Positions 56,419-64,000 of a stretch of 64,000 nt of DNA are shown piece by piece. The first letter of the stretch is position 1; each line of letters starts with the position of its first letter. Origin of the DNA: Bacteroidales bacterium (lineage in GTDB: Bacteria; Bacteroidota; Bacteroidia; Bacteroidales; VadinHA17); assembly GCA_021371855.1 (NCBI GenBank), contig JAJFVL010000055.1:205926-269925 (forward strand), given 5' to 3'. The position numbers and the translations under genes were made by a program. The notes under the pieces were generated by a model. The model worked only from the letters and a program-made list of their open reading frames with translations, had not been told where the DNA came from and searched no databases.

Positions 56419-56496
56419 TGATATTAGATCCCTCCTCTCAGGGACTTATTCGTATAATTCTTATCTTTATTGTTATTCTAATTCAAAGAAATCAGT

Positions 56497-57522
56497 ATGA
56501 AAAAGTTAACTACATTTATAATTACAGGACTTATTTTCTTATCATTTGAAGGCCTGTCTCAAAAAGGATTTGTAAACGATCGTTCTTTCAATGGTGCATT
56601 TCAGGCAAAGAATTTTCATTCAGCAACGGTTGATGATAATAACACAAAATGGTTTTTAACCGAAGCAGGGATGGTAAGTTTCGATGGAAAAAAATGGAAA
56701 CTATGCAATAAAAATAAAAATATCCCGACTAAGGATCTGAGAGATCTCTCAGTTTACGGAAAAGAAGTTTTGATTGCAACTCCGAATGGGGCAACAGTAA
56801 CCAACCTCCCCATCAAACACAAGACGGGTGTAACTACTTACAATACTGATAATGCTTCCATACTAAGTAATAATGTTGTCAGTGTTGCCACTGGAAAAAG
56901 CGCTGTACGCTGGTTTGGAACAGACAAAGGAATTTCAGCCGTTTTAGATAACAAATGGCTTCAGGTTGGTTATGAAGACATGTATCCGGGTTTTATGTTT
57001 GAGGAATTCAGGATAACCTCCATGGCTACTAACAGAACCGGCGATTCACTCTATGTCGGAACTGAAGGAGCCGGCATAGCAAGAATTTTCCGCAATGAAG
57101 TGGATGGTATATCAGGGGCATCTGTTTATGCACAATGGGGACCAATAATTTTACCATCCGACAAGGTGTACAGCATATTAATTGCTCCTGATGGAACAAA
57201 ATGGTTTGGTACCGAATCGGGTGTTGCAAAACATGTCGGAAATAACACACTTGAAAACTGGACAGTTTATTCCACAAAAGATGGTCTTGTGAATGATTTT
57301 GTTCAGGCAATCGACATAGATAAAAATGGAAAACTCTGGTTCGGGACCAAAGGTGGTGTTTCTGTTTTTGATGGTTCAAAATGGACCTCTTACACTGTTA
57401 ACGACGGTCTGAACAGCAATAATATTCTATGTATAACAGTTGATAAAAACGATATCGTCTGGTTAGGAACAGATAATGGCGTAATGTGTTACAATAACGG
57501 AACACTTATCAGCTACAAATAA
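56497..57522 (+). CDS. secreted propeller (two-component-regulator-type) protein
   Basis: This is a 341-residue secreted protein. A signal peptide ends near EGLSQ, and the rest is a series of 30-45-residue repeats with core motifs such as TKWFLTEAGM, RWFGTDKGIS, LYVGTEGAG, KWFGTESGVA, LWFGTKGGVS and VWLGTDNGVM. This matches the propeller repeats of the sensor part of Bacteroidota hybrid two-component systems. Here there is no kinase or regulator domain, so it is an orphan propeller, perhaps a glycan-binding or scaffolding protein. Confidence 0.82.
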   Translation: MKKLTTFIITGLIFLSFEGLSQKGFVNDRSFNGAFQAKNFHSATVDDNNTKWFLTEAGMVSFDGKKWKLCNKNKNIPTKDLRDLSVYGKEVLIATPNGATVTNLPIKHKTGVTTYNTDNASILSNNVVSVATGKSAVRWFGTDKGISAVLDNKWLQVGYEDMYPGFMFEEFRITSMATNRTGDSLYVGTEGAGIARIFRNEVDGISGASVYAQWGPIILPSDKVYSILIAPDGTKWFGTESGVAKHVGNNTLENWTVYSTKDGLVNDFVQAIDIDKNGKLWFGTKGGVSVFDGSKWTSYTVNDGLNSNNILCITVDKNDIVWLGTDNGVMCYNNGTLISYK

Positions 57523-57602
57523 CATTCCTGCCTTACTATCATCTGGCTATTAATATCTTATGTAAAAAGAAGAATATCTTTACGTCCCCTGAAAATAAGT
57601 AC

Positions 57603-58023
57603 TTTAAATCATTGATGTCTACTTAAATATAATTGATTTTCAACTGTATACAATTTAGTTCTTTGACATCTTGGCAATCTTGGTTTGTAAGTAGTTCTAT
57701 TAGAGGTGTTTTGATTATATTTGGCATATTGAAATTTTGGAGAATTCTGCAGTCTGTTTTAATTACCGTTGGCTTTAGCCAACGGATCAAGAAACACCAA
57801 AAGTACGGGCTTTAGCCCTCAAATGAAGGACTAAAGTCCCTATGGATGAGGTTGATATACCGTTGGCTAAAGCCAACGGTAATTGACTGTAATTTTATAC
57901 TAATCTAAATCTGAGGAGTATTTCATTTCAAATCATCACGTTATCAAAAAAACCTACAACCTCGATGTATTCAAGATTTCAAAGAACGATATTTAATTTT
58001 TAGTGGACATTAATGACTTTAAA
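57603..58023. repeat. MITE-like element with imperfect terminal inverted repeats
   Basis: The left end (57603-57673) and right end (57972-58023, inverted) share TTTAAA-TCATT-ATGTC-ACT and GTTCTTTGAaATCTTG (15 of 16). Between them lie the REP-like palindromes at 57761-57884. The element occupies most of the gap before the first GH2 gene and has no open frame. Confidence 0.5.
57761..57884. repeat. REP/BIME-like nested palindrome cluster
   Basis: Two 25-bp arms (57761-57785 and 57860-57884) are exact reverse complements, and each is itself a hairpin (CCGTTGGCTTTAGCCAACGG). Between them are GGGCTTTAGCCC (57807-57818) and GGACTAAAGTCC (57828-57839). All four share a CTTTAG or CTAAAG core. No RAYT transposase is in the window. 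Confidence 0.8.
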
Positions 58024-58038
58024 TTCTAACCATCAATT

Positions 58039-60423
58039 ATGAATAAAGTAATCTTAGTACTTGCAGCCATATTATCAGGTTATTGGCTTTATGGTCAGAC
58101 TAATTCTGATAAATCATTAAACGGCGAGTGGAAATTATATTATGGCCCTTATGACAGGAATGCTCCTGCAACTCCTTATGAACTGAATGATATGAAATGG
58201 CCGGGAATACCGGCTGCCGTTCCGGGAAATGTTGAGATTGATATGCTGACCTCGGGAAAAATAAAAAATCCTGAGGTGGGAAATAATATTTATGACCTCC
58301 GAAAATATGAATCTTACCAGTGGTGGTATTTTAAAACATTTGAAACACCACTTCATAATTCTGATGAAAGTGTTGAAATTGTGTTTGAAGGATTAGATTG
58401 TTTTGGAAGTGTCTGGATTAATAACATGTTTGTCGGGAAAACCAGCAATATGCTGATCAATCATCGGTTTGACATTACAAACCTCCTTATTCCAAACGGA
58501 ACTAACAGTATCTATATATGTATTAATCCCGCAGTTGTCGAAGGTCAGAAATATACAAATGGAGTAATTGGCGGACGATCGGAATTCGCTTCGGAATCCG
58601 TTCACGTACGTAAAGCTCCTCACATGTACGGCTGGGATATTATGCCCCGGCTTATCAGCGCAGGTTTGTGGCGTGATGTATATCTTGATATTAAGAAAAC
58701 CACAAGGCTGAAGCAGATTTACTGGATGACCAATTCCGTTGATGTACAAAAAAGAAATGCACAATTACTACTCGATTGGGAATTTGTCACTGATTATTCC
58801 GCTATTGACCGACTGACAATGGAAGTATCCATCATGCAGAATTCCAAATCAGCCTATGAAGAGTCATTTCCCCTGATTACATATTGCGGCCGTAAGCGTA
58901 TATCTCTCGACAATGTAGATTTCTGGTGGCCAAGAGGTTATGGGGATCCTTCTTTGTATGAGGCCATTGTAAGGATCAGAGATGATAAAAATAATGTCCT
59001 TGACGAAAAGAAACAAAAGATAGGTATCCGGACAGCCGAACTGATATCCACCCCAATCACCACAAAAGAAAATCCCGGGGAATTTGTATTTAAAATTAAT
59101 GGCGAAAAGATATTCGTAAGGGGAACAAACTGGGTGCCTCTTGATGCTCTGCACAGCCGCGATCAGAATCATCTTAAAGATGCCATACGGATGATTGCCG
59201 ATCTGAATTGTAATATGATAAGATGCTGGGGTGGCAATGTTTATGAAGATCATAGTTTCTTTGATCTTTGTGATCAAAACGGAGTGATGGTATGGCAGGA
59301 TTTTGCCATGGGATGTACCACATACCCTCAGGATAATGATTTCGTTGAAAAAATAAAAAAGGAAGCAACAGAGGTCGTAATCAAGTTACGGAATCATCCA
59401 TCGCTTGTATTATGGTCGGGGAATAATGAGAATGATGCTTCACTTGAGTGGACTTTAAACAAACAGATTGATCCTGAACGTGATATTATCAGCAGGGATA
59501 TCTTGCCCAGGATCATATGGGAATTTGATCCTTTAAGAACATATCTGCCAAGTTCTCCCTATTGCAGTGAGGAATATTTCAAACTTGGCAGGAATCCCGA
59601 TTTATTACCCGAAGTACACCTATGGGGTCCGCGAGGTTATTACAAAGCTCCCTTTTACACCGACGTTCATGCCCATTTTGTAAGTGAGATCGGATATCAC
59701 GGATGCCCCAACAGGAACAGCCTTGAAAGAATGTTCGATCCTGAATATGTTTATCCATGGACAACAGATGGGAAATGGAATGATGAATGGCAGACCAAGG
59801 CAGTCCGCGCCCATCCTAAATCAAAAACTTACGACTTCCGCAACGATTTAATGATAAAACAGGTCAAAGCCTTATTTGGAGATTACCCTAAAGATCTTGA
59901 CGAATTCATTTTTGCATCTCAGTCGGTGCAGGCCGAAGCCATGAAGTTCTTTGTTGAATTATGGCGGATGGACAAATTCCGCAAGACAGGGATAATCTGG
60001 TGGAACCTTCGCGATGGGTGGCCTATCATTTCTGACGCGGTTGTCGATTATTATAACGGTAAAAAACTGGCTTATTACTATATCAGGCAGGTTCAGCACA
60101 ATGCCTGTGTGATGATAGGCGACTCAAAAGAAGGAAAACATCCTGTAGTAGCTGTAAATGATACACGGGAAGAAAAGTCGGGTACGGTAACGGTACGTGA
60201 CGCAGATACCGGAGAGACGTTGCTTTCTGCTTCATTTATCATTCCGGTTAACGGGAAAACTGTTATCGGCAATATTCCGGATAATTTAAAGCAATCGATG
60301 TGGCTTATTGATTATTCTATAGGAAAAGAAAAATTTACAAACCATTATCTGAACGGAGAAGCTCCTTTTAAACTGAGCGATTATCATCGTTGGTATAAAA
60401 AATTAAATATAATAAGAGATTAA
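58039..60423 (+). CDS. GH2 beta-mannosidase-like enzyme (1)
   Basis: This is a 794-residue secreted glycosidase with a signal peptide ending near YGQTN. N-terminal sugar-binding domain (FEGLDCFGSVWINN), immunoglobulin-like domain, then a TIM barrel with FVRGTNWVPLDA, MIRCWGGNVYE, the acid/base Glu464 in WSGNNEND and the nucleophile Glu550 in HFVSEIGYHG. These fit GH2 beta-mannosidases (BtMan2A uses Glu462 and Glu555). Some exo-glucosaminidases or glucuronidases are alternatives. It is near-identical in layout to the enzyme encoded at 61446-63830, with a ROK kinase gene between. Confidence 0.88.
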   Translation: MNKVILVLAAILSGYWLYGQTNSDKSLNGEWKLYYGPYDRNAPATPYELNDMKWPGIPAAVPGNVEIDMLTSGKIKNPEVGNNIYDLRKYESYQWWYFKTFETPLHNSDESVEIVFEGLDCFGSVWINNMFVGKTSNMLINHRFDITNLLIPNGTNSIYICINPAVVEGQKYTNGVIGGRSEFASESVHVRKAPHMYGWDIMPRLISAGLWRDVYLDIKKTTRLKQIYWMTNSVDVQKRNAQLLLDWEFVTDYSAIDRLTMEVSIMQNSKSAYEESFPLITYCGRKRISLDNVDFWWPRGYGDPSLYEAIVRIRDDKNNVLDEKKQKIGIRTAELISTPITTKENPGEFVFKINGEKIFVRGTNWVPLDALHSRDQNHLKDAIRMIADLNCNMIRCWGGNVYEDHSFFDLCDQNGVMVWQDFAMGCTTYPQDNDFVEKIKKEATEVVIKLRNHPSLVLWSGNNENDASLEWTLNKQIDPERDIISRDILPRIIWEFDPLRTYLPSSPYCSEEYFKLGRNPDLLPEVHLWGPRGYYKAPFYTDVHAHFVSEIGYHGCPNRNSLERMFDPEYVYPWTTDGKWNDEWQTKAVRAHPKSKTYDFRNDLMIKQVKALFGDYPKDLDEFIFASQSVQAEAMKFFVELWRMDKFRKTGIIWWNLRDGWPIISDAVVDYYNGKKLAYYYIRQVQHNACVMIGDSKEGKHPVVAVNDTREEKSGTVTVRDADTGETLLSASFIIPVNGKTVIGNIPDNLKQSMWLIDYSIGKEKFTNHYLNGEAPFKLSDYHRWYKKLNIIRD

Positions 60424-60426
60424 AAT

Positions 60427-61401
60427 ATGAACCTTATCGGATTAGACATAGGGGGAACCAAATGTGCTGTTCTTTTTGGCGAATTAAGCAATGGCGGCAA
60501 TATTAAAGTGCTGGATAAACTTGTTTACCCTACATCTGAGTATCGCTCTCCTGACAGAATGCTCCCGAAATTACAAAACGGAATAACAGAAATTCTTAAA
60601 AGACAACAACTCTCCGTCAAAGATATTGCTGCAATAGGGATCAGTTGCGGAGGTCCGCTCGACAGTAAGCAAGGGGTGGTTATGTCACCCCCTAATCTGC
60701 CAGGCTGGGATGATGTTCACATAGTCAAATATTTTGAAAATCAATTTTCTATCCCGGTAGCAATTCAGAATGATGCCAATGCATGTGCTCTTGCCGAATG
60801 GAAATTTGGTGCCGGCCGCGGAACCAGCAACATGATCTTCCTGACCTTCGGCACCGGTCTTGGAGCAGGGCTGATACTGGATGGAAAACTCTACTCAGGG
60901 ACTAATGACAATGCCGGAGAAGTAGGACATATCCGGTTGGAAAACTTTGGACCTGTAGGTTATGGCAAGTCAGGTTCATTTGAGGGTTTTTGCAGTGGCG
61001 GGGGAATAGCCCAGTTAGCCAGGCTGAAAGCAATAGAGACATTCCAGATGGGAGGAAAAGTAGCATATTGCAAAGAATTCGATGAATTAATGTCGGTTAC
61101 TGCACAGGATGTAGCAGAAGCAGCCAACAATGGCGATCCTTTGGCCCTGAGTGTCTATGAGACATGCGGAACATACATGGGAAAAGGTCTCGCAGTCCTG
61201 ATCGATATCCTTAATCCTGAGTGTATTGTCATCGGAAGTATATATATCCGGTCTAGCCACCTTTTGATCTCTTCTCTTGAGAAAACTCTTAATATTGAAT
61301 CTTTACCCCTGGCCCGGAAAGTTTGCCGCATTGTGCCGGCAGAACTTGAGGAACAAATCGGCGACATAGCCTCACTGTCAGTGGCAGCAGACAAAATATA
61401 A
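60427..61401 (+). CDS. ROK-family sugar kinase
   Basis: This is a 324-residue ROK protein: phosphate loop LIGLDIGGTKCAVLFG, catalytic region NDANACALAEWKFGAG, GTGLGAGLILDG, GEVGHI. The zinc motif CxCGxxGCxE is not conserved: the aligned stretch GPVGYGKSGSFEG has no Cys, so structural zinc is missing. It would phosphorylate a hexose or amino-hexose such as glucose, fructose or mannose, but specificity is open. It starts 3 bp after the first GH2 gene, so it is in the same operon. Confidence 0.87.
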   Translation: MNLIGLDIGGTKCAVLFGELSNGGNIKVLDKLVYPTSEYRSPDRMLPKLQNGITEILKRQQLSVKDIAAIGISCGGPLDSKQGVVMSPPNLPGWDDVHIVKYFENQFSIPVAIQNDANACALAEWKFGAGRGTSNMIFLTFGTGLGAGLILDGKLYSGTNDNAGEVGHIRLENFGPVGYGKSGSFEGFCSGGGIAQLARLKAIETFQMGGKVAYCKEFDELMSVTAQDVAEAANNGDPLALSVYETCGTYMGKGLAVLIDILNPECIVIGSIYIRSSHLLISSLEKTLNIESLPLARKVCRIVPAELEEQIGDIASLSVAADKI

Positions 61402-61424
61402 TAAAACTGAAAACAGACACTTCA

Positions 61425-61432
61425 TATATTTG
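61425..61432 (+). promoter_or_regulatory. -7 promoter element before second GH2 gene
   Basis: TATATTTG is a full TAnnTTTG match in the 44-bp gap before the second GH2 gene. No -33 was found, so this may be chance in an operon. Confidence 0.3.
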
Positions 61433-61445
61433 TAAACGTAAGATT

Positions 61446-63830
61446 ATGAGAAGAATATTATTGTTGTTTTTGACTATGTTTTTAGGAAATTGGCTTTATA
61501 GTCAGAACAGCACTGACAAATCATTAAATGGCGCGTGGAAATTATATTATGGTATCTGTGACAAGAATGCTCCTGAAACTCCGGATGAATTGCTGAAGAA
61601 GAACTGGCCGGCGATACCGGCGATTGTTCCGGGCAATGTTGAACTTGATTTGTTGACTTCCGGAATAATAAAGAATCCTGAGATTGGAAATAATATTTAT
61701 GACTTACGAAAATACGAAGCTTACCGGTGGTGGTATTACAGAACATTTGAGAAACCGGAGCTTTCTGAAGGGGAGAGAGTTGAAATTGTGTTTGAAGGGC
61801 TGGATTGTTTCGGCACAATCTGGCTAAACAATAAACTTGTCGGGAAAACTGACAATATGTTTATTAGCCATCGTTTTGATATTACTGATCTTTTAAACCC
61901 TTCTGGGGAGAATAGTATTTATATACGCATTGACCCGGCTGTTGCTGAAGCTCAAAAATACACAAATGGAACAATTGGCTCGCATAAATTTTTTCGTGTG
62001 GAACAGGAACATATACGTAAAGCACCGCATATGTATGGTTGGGATATTATGCCACGGTTAATAAGCGCAGGACTATGGCGGGGAGTCCGGCTGGATGTTA
62101 AAAAAACGACCAGACTTGAACAGGTTTACTGGATGACCGATGAGGTAAATGTTCCTGAAAGAAAAGCAAACATGCTGCTCGAATGGCAATTTTCAACTGA
62201 CTACCTGACTATCGATGGTCTGACAATGGAGGTGTCACTACTTAAGGATTCCAAAACAATCTTTAAAAACTCATACCAGCTTAATGATCATAGCAGCAGG
62301 CAAAGAATATCACTTGATAATGTAGATTTTTGGTGGCCAAAAGGTTATGGTGATCCGGTCCTGTACGATGCTGTTTTACGGATAATTGACGACAAAAAGA
62401 ATATTCTTGATGAAAAGAAACAAAAAATTGGCATAAGGACAGCCGATCTGATCTATACGGATGTTACTACCAAAGAAAATCCTGGAGAATTTGTGTTTAA
62501 GATCAACGGGGAAAAGATCTTTGTGAGAGGGACAAACTGGGTGCCTCTCGATGCTTTGCACAGCCGGGATAATGATCATCTTCAGGATGCTTTCAAAATG
62601 ATTAATGACTTGAATTGCAATATGATACGCTGCTGGGGCGGAAATATTTACGAAGATCATGATTTCTTTGATTTATGTGATGCAAACGGAGTTATGGTTT
62701 GGCAGGATTTCTCATTAGCCGGAACACAATATCCTCAGGATTTTGAGTTTGCAGAAAAAATCAGAAAAGAAGCAATTAATGTTATCCTCAAGCTAAGACA
62801 GCATCCCTCACTGGTTTTGTGGAGCGGAAACAATGAAATTGATCAGTCCCTCTCTTGGAATTTTAAAAAACCGGTTGATCCTGGTCTTGATATTATCAGC
62901 AGGGAGGTCTTGCCAAGAGCTATCTGGGAATATGATCCATTAAGAACATATTTACCAAGTTCTCCTTATTGCAGTGAAGAATATTTCAGAAATGGAAATG
63001 ATGCCAGTATATTACCGGAAGTACATCTCTGGGGACCGCGAGGTTATTACAAAGCACCTTTTTACACCAATGTTAATGCACATTTCGTGAGTGAAATCGG
63101 ATATCACGGATGCCCAAACCGGAATAGCCTTGAAAAGATGTTCGATACGGAATATGTCTACCCCTGGACAACTGAGTTTAAATGGAACGATGAATGGGAG
63201 ACTAAATCAGTTCGTTCACTTCCAAATTCCACTCTGACTTTTGGAAGAAACGATTTAATGATAAACCAGGTTAAAGCGCTGTTTGGAGAATGCCCAAAAG
63301 ATTTGGACCGGTTCATTTTTGCTTCCCAGACAATTCAGGCTGAAGCCATGAAATTCTTCATTGAATTCTGGCGTATGAGCAAATTTCAAAAGACAGGGAT
63401 AATATGGTGGAACCTGCGCGACGGATGGCCAATCATTTCGGATGCAGTTGTTGATTATTACAACAGTAAGAAGCTGGCGTATTATTATATCCGACAGGTC
63501 CAGCACAACTCCTGTGTTATGATAGGTGAATCAGAAAACGGGAAACATCCTGTTGTTGCAGTGAATGATACAAGAGAGGAAAAAGCAGGGACAGTAACTG
63601 TTAAAGACTCTGATACCGGTGAGACTTTATTCTCTTCCTCATTTACTATTCCGGCAAATGGCAAAACCGTCGTCGGCTATATTCCTGCAAGCGGGAAACA
63701 ATCGATGTGGATTATTAATTATTCAATCGGTAGAGAAAAATATTCAAACCATTACCTGAACGGAGAAGCCCCATTTAAACTGGACGATTATCAGAGGTGG
63801 TATAAAAAAATGAACATTGTCAGAGACTAA
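61446..63830 (+). CDS. GH2 beta-mannosidase-like enzyme (2)
   Basis: This is a 794-residue paralogue of the enzyme encoded at 58039-60423, equal in length and highly similar throughout (same WSGNNE and HFVSEIGYHG catalytic blocks, near-identical last third). It is most divergent at the signal peptide and in the middle (about 170-300). The equal length and tandem position around the ROK gene point to duplication. It may target a different anomer, linkage or sugar. It ends 73 bp before the transposase-like start. Confidence 0.88.
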   Translation: MRRILLLFLTMFLGNWLYSQNSTDKSLNGAWKLYYGICDKNAPETPDELLKKNWPAIPAIVPGNVELDLLTSGIIKNPEIGNNIYDLRKYEAYRWWYYRTFEKPELSEGERVEIVFEGLDCFGTIWLNNKLVGKTDNMFISHRFDITDLLNPSGENSIYIRIDPAVAEAQKYTNGTIGSHKFFRVEQEHIRKAPHMYGWDIMPRLISAGLWRGVRLDVKKTTRLEQVYWMTDEVNVPERKANMLLEWQFSTDYLTIDGLTMEVSLLKDSKTIFKNSYQLNDHSSRQRISLDNVDFWWPKGYGDPVLYDAVLRIIDDKKNILDEKKQKIGIRTADLIYTDVTTKENPGEFVFKINGEKIFVRGTNWVPLDALHSRDNDHLQDAFKMINDLNCNMIRCWGGNIYEDHDFFDLCDANGVMVWQDFSLAGTQYPQDFEFAEKIRKEAINVILKLRQHPSLVLWSGNNEIDQSLSWNFKKPVDPGLDIISREVLPRAIWEYDPLRTYLPSSPYCSEEYFRNGNDASILPEVHLWGPRGYYKAPFYTNVNAHFVSEIGYHGCPNRNSLEKMFDTEYVYPWTTEFKWNDEWETKSVRSLPNSTLTFGRNDLMINQVKALFGECPKDLDRFIFASQTIQAEAMKFFIEFWRMSKFQKTGIIWWNLRDGWPIISDAVVDYYNSKKLAYYYIRQVQHNSCVMIGESENGKHPVVAVNDTREEKAGTVTVKDSDTGETLFSSSFTIPANGKTVVGYIPASGKQSMWIINYSIGREKYSNHYLNGEAPFKLDDYQRWYKKMNIVRD

Positions 63831-63902
63831 CCCCGGAATTTTAATTTTGAACTTTAAACCTGTCGGTGCCTGAAATACGTTGACCAAAATTAACGTATAA
63901 TT

Positions 63903-64000
63903 ATGGGAACAAATAGCATTTTTACAGAAGAATTAAGATCGAGACAAAATCGTTACTTTAGTAATGATATTAAAAAGAAGATTGTTAGAGATCTAGAAAG
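63903..64000 (+). CDS. possible transposase N-terminus (truncated by window)
   Basis: Thirty-two codons are visible (MGTNSIFTEELRSRQNRYFS, then NDIKKKIVRDLE). The basic RYFSNDIKKKIVRDLE stretch resembles the start of IS3-type OrfA helix-turn-helix proteins of Bacteroidota. An imperfect inverted repeat TACGTT/AACGTA (63876-63897) sits just upstream. The rest is beyond the window, so this is a tentative call. Confidence 0.4.
   Translation, partial: MGTNSIFTEELRSRQNRYFSNDIKKKIVRDLE

Noticed and set aside
1..64000. CRISPR arrays, tRNA or rRNA genes, riboswitches
   Set aside because: No regularly spaced direct repeats, cloverleaf-forming sequences, rRNA stretches or recognisable aptamers were seen on either strand.

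Overview
The window looks like the chromosome of an anaerobic or particle-associated Bacteroidota (Bacteroidales-like) glycan degrader. The evidence is two SusC/SusD outer-membrane pairs, many lipoprotein signal peptides, several promoter-like TAnnTTTG -7 elements with almost no E. coli-type promoters, a bacterial RRM protein next to a cold-shock protein, a Thx-type small ribosomal protein, and a sensor-type beta-propeller protein. Assignments rest on motifs and family knowledge read by eye. No database search was run.

Layout. (1) 1-12.1 kb is mostly housekeeping: a truncated TPR protein, FtsE, a translationally coupled acetyltransferase/polysaccharide-deacetylase pair, a DEAD-box helicase, a DMT transporter/LTA-synthase-like pair, a TPP enzyme, ribosomal protein Thx, 3-methyladenine glycosylase I and a NimA-like flavoprotein. 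(2) 12.2-20.8 kb mixes secreted glycosidases (GH27, GH92), two Tat-exported Gfo/Idh/MocA proteins, a NYN nuclease-like protein and an RRM/cold-shock operon. (3) 20.9-34.8 kb is a catabolic cluster headed by a divergent GntR regulator with two symmetrical operator-like sites. It encodes a 2-oxoacid/acetoin-type dehydrogenase (E2 plus fused E1), two HAD phosphatases, two class II aldolases (one fused to an SDR), a PHP-like protein, two zinc-type dehydrogenases and a PfkB kinase. I cannot match this gene set to a named pathway. (4) 34.8-63.8 kb is a polysaccharide utilisation locus: two SusCD pairs and a surface lipoprotein, four heparinase-fold lyases (one clearly PL12-like), a GH88 unsaturated glucuronyl hydrolase, a KdgF-like cupin, a propeller protein, and two tandem GH2 beta-mannosidase-like enzymes flanking a ROK kinase. 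A probable transposase begins at the right edge.

How it fits together. In the PUL, lyases would cut a uronic-acid polysaccharide, SusCD would import the fragments, GH88 would release the unsaturated uronate, the KdgF-like cupin would open it, and GH2 enzymes plus the ROK kinase would handle the neutral (probably mannose-type) residues. No sulfatase, ECF sigma/anti-sigma pair or hybrid two-component regulator lies in the window. Two 12-bp LacI-type palindromes 63 bp apart upstream of the first susC-like gene suggest repressor control by a protein encoded elsewhere.

Most noteworthy non-coding structures: the dual operators (63 and 84 bp spacing, both whole helical turns), and a palindrome-rich REP/MITE-like element at 57.6-58.0 kb just upstream of the first GH2 gene.
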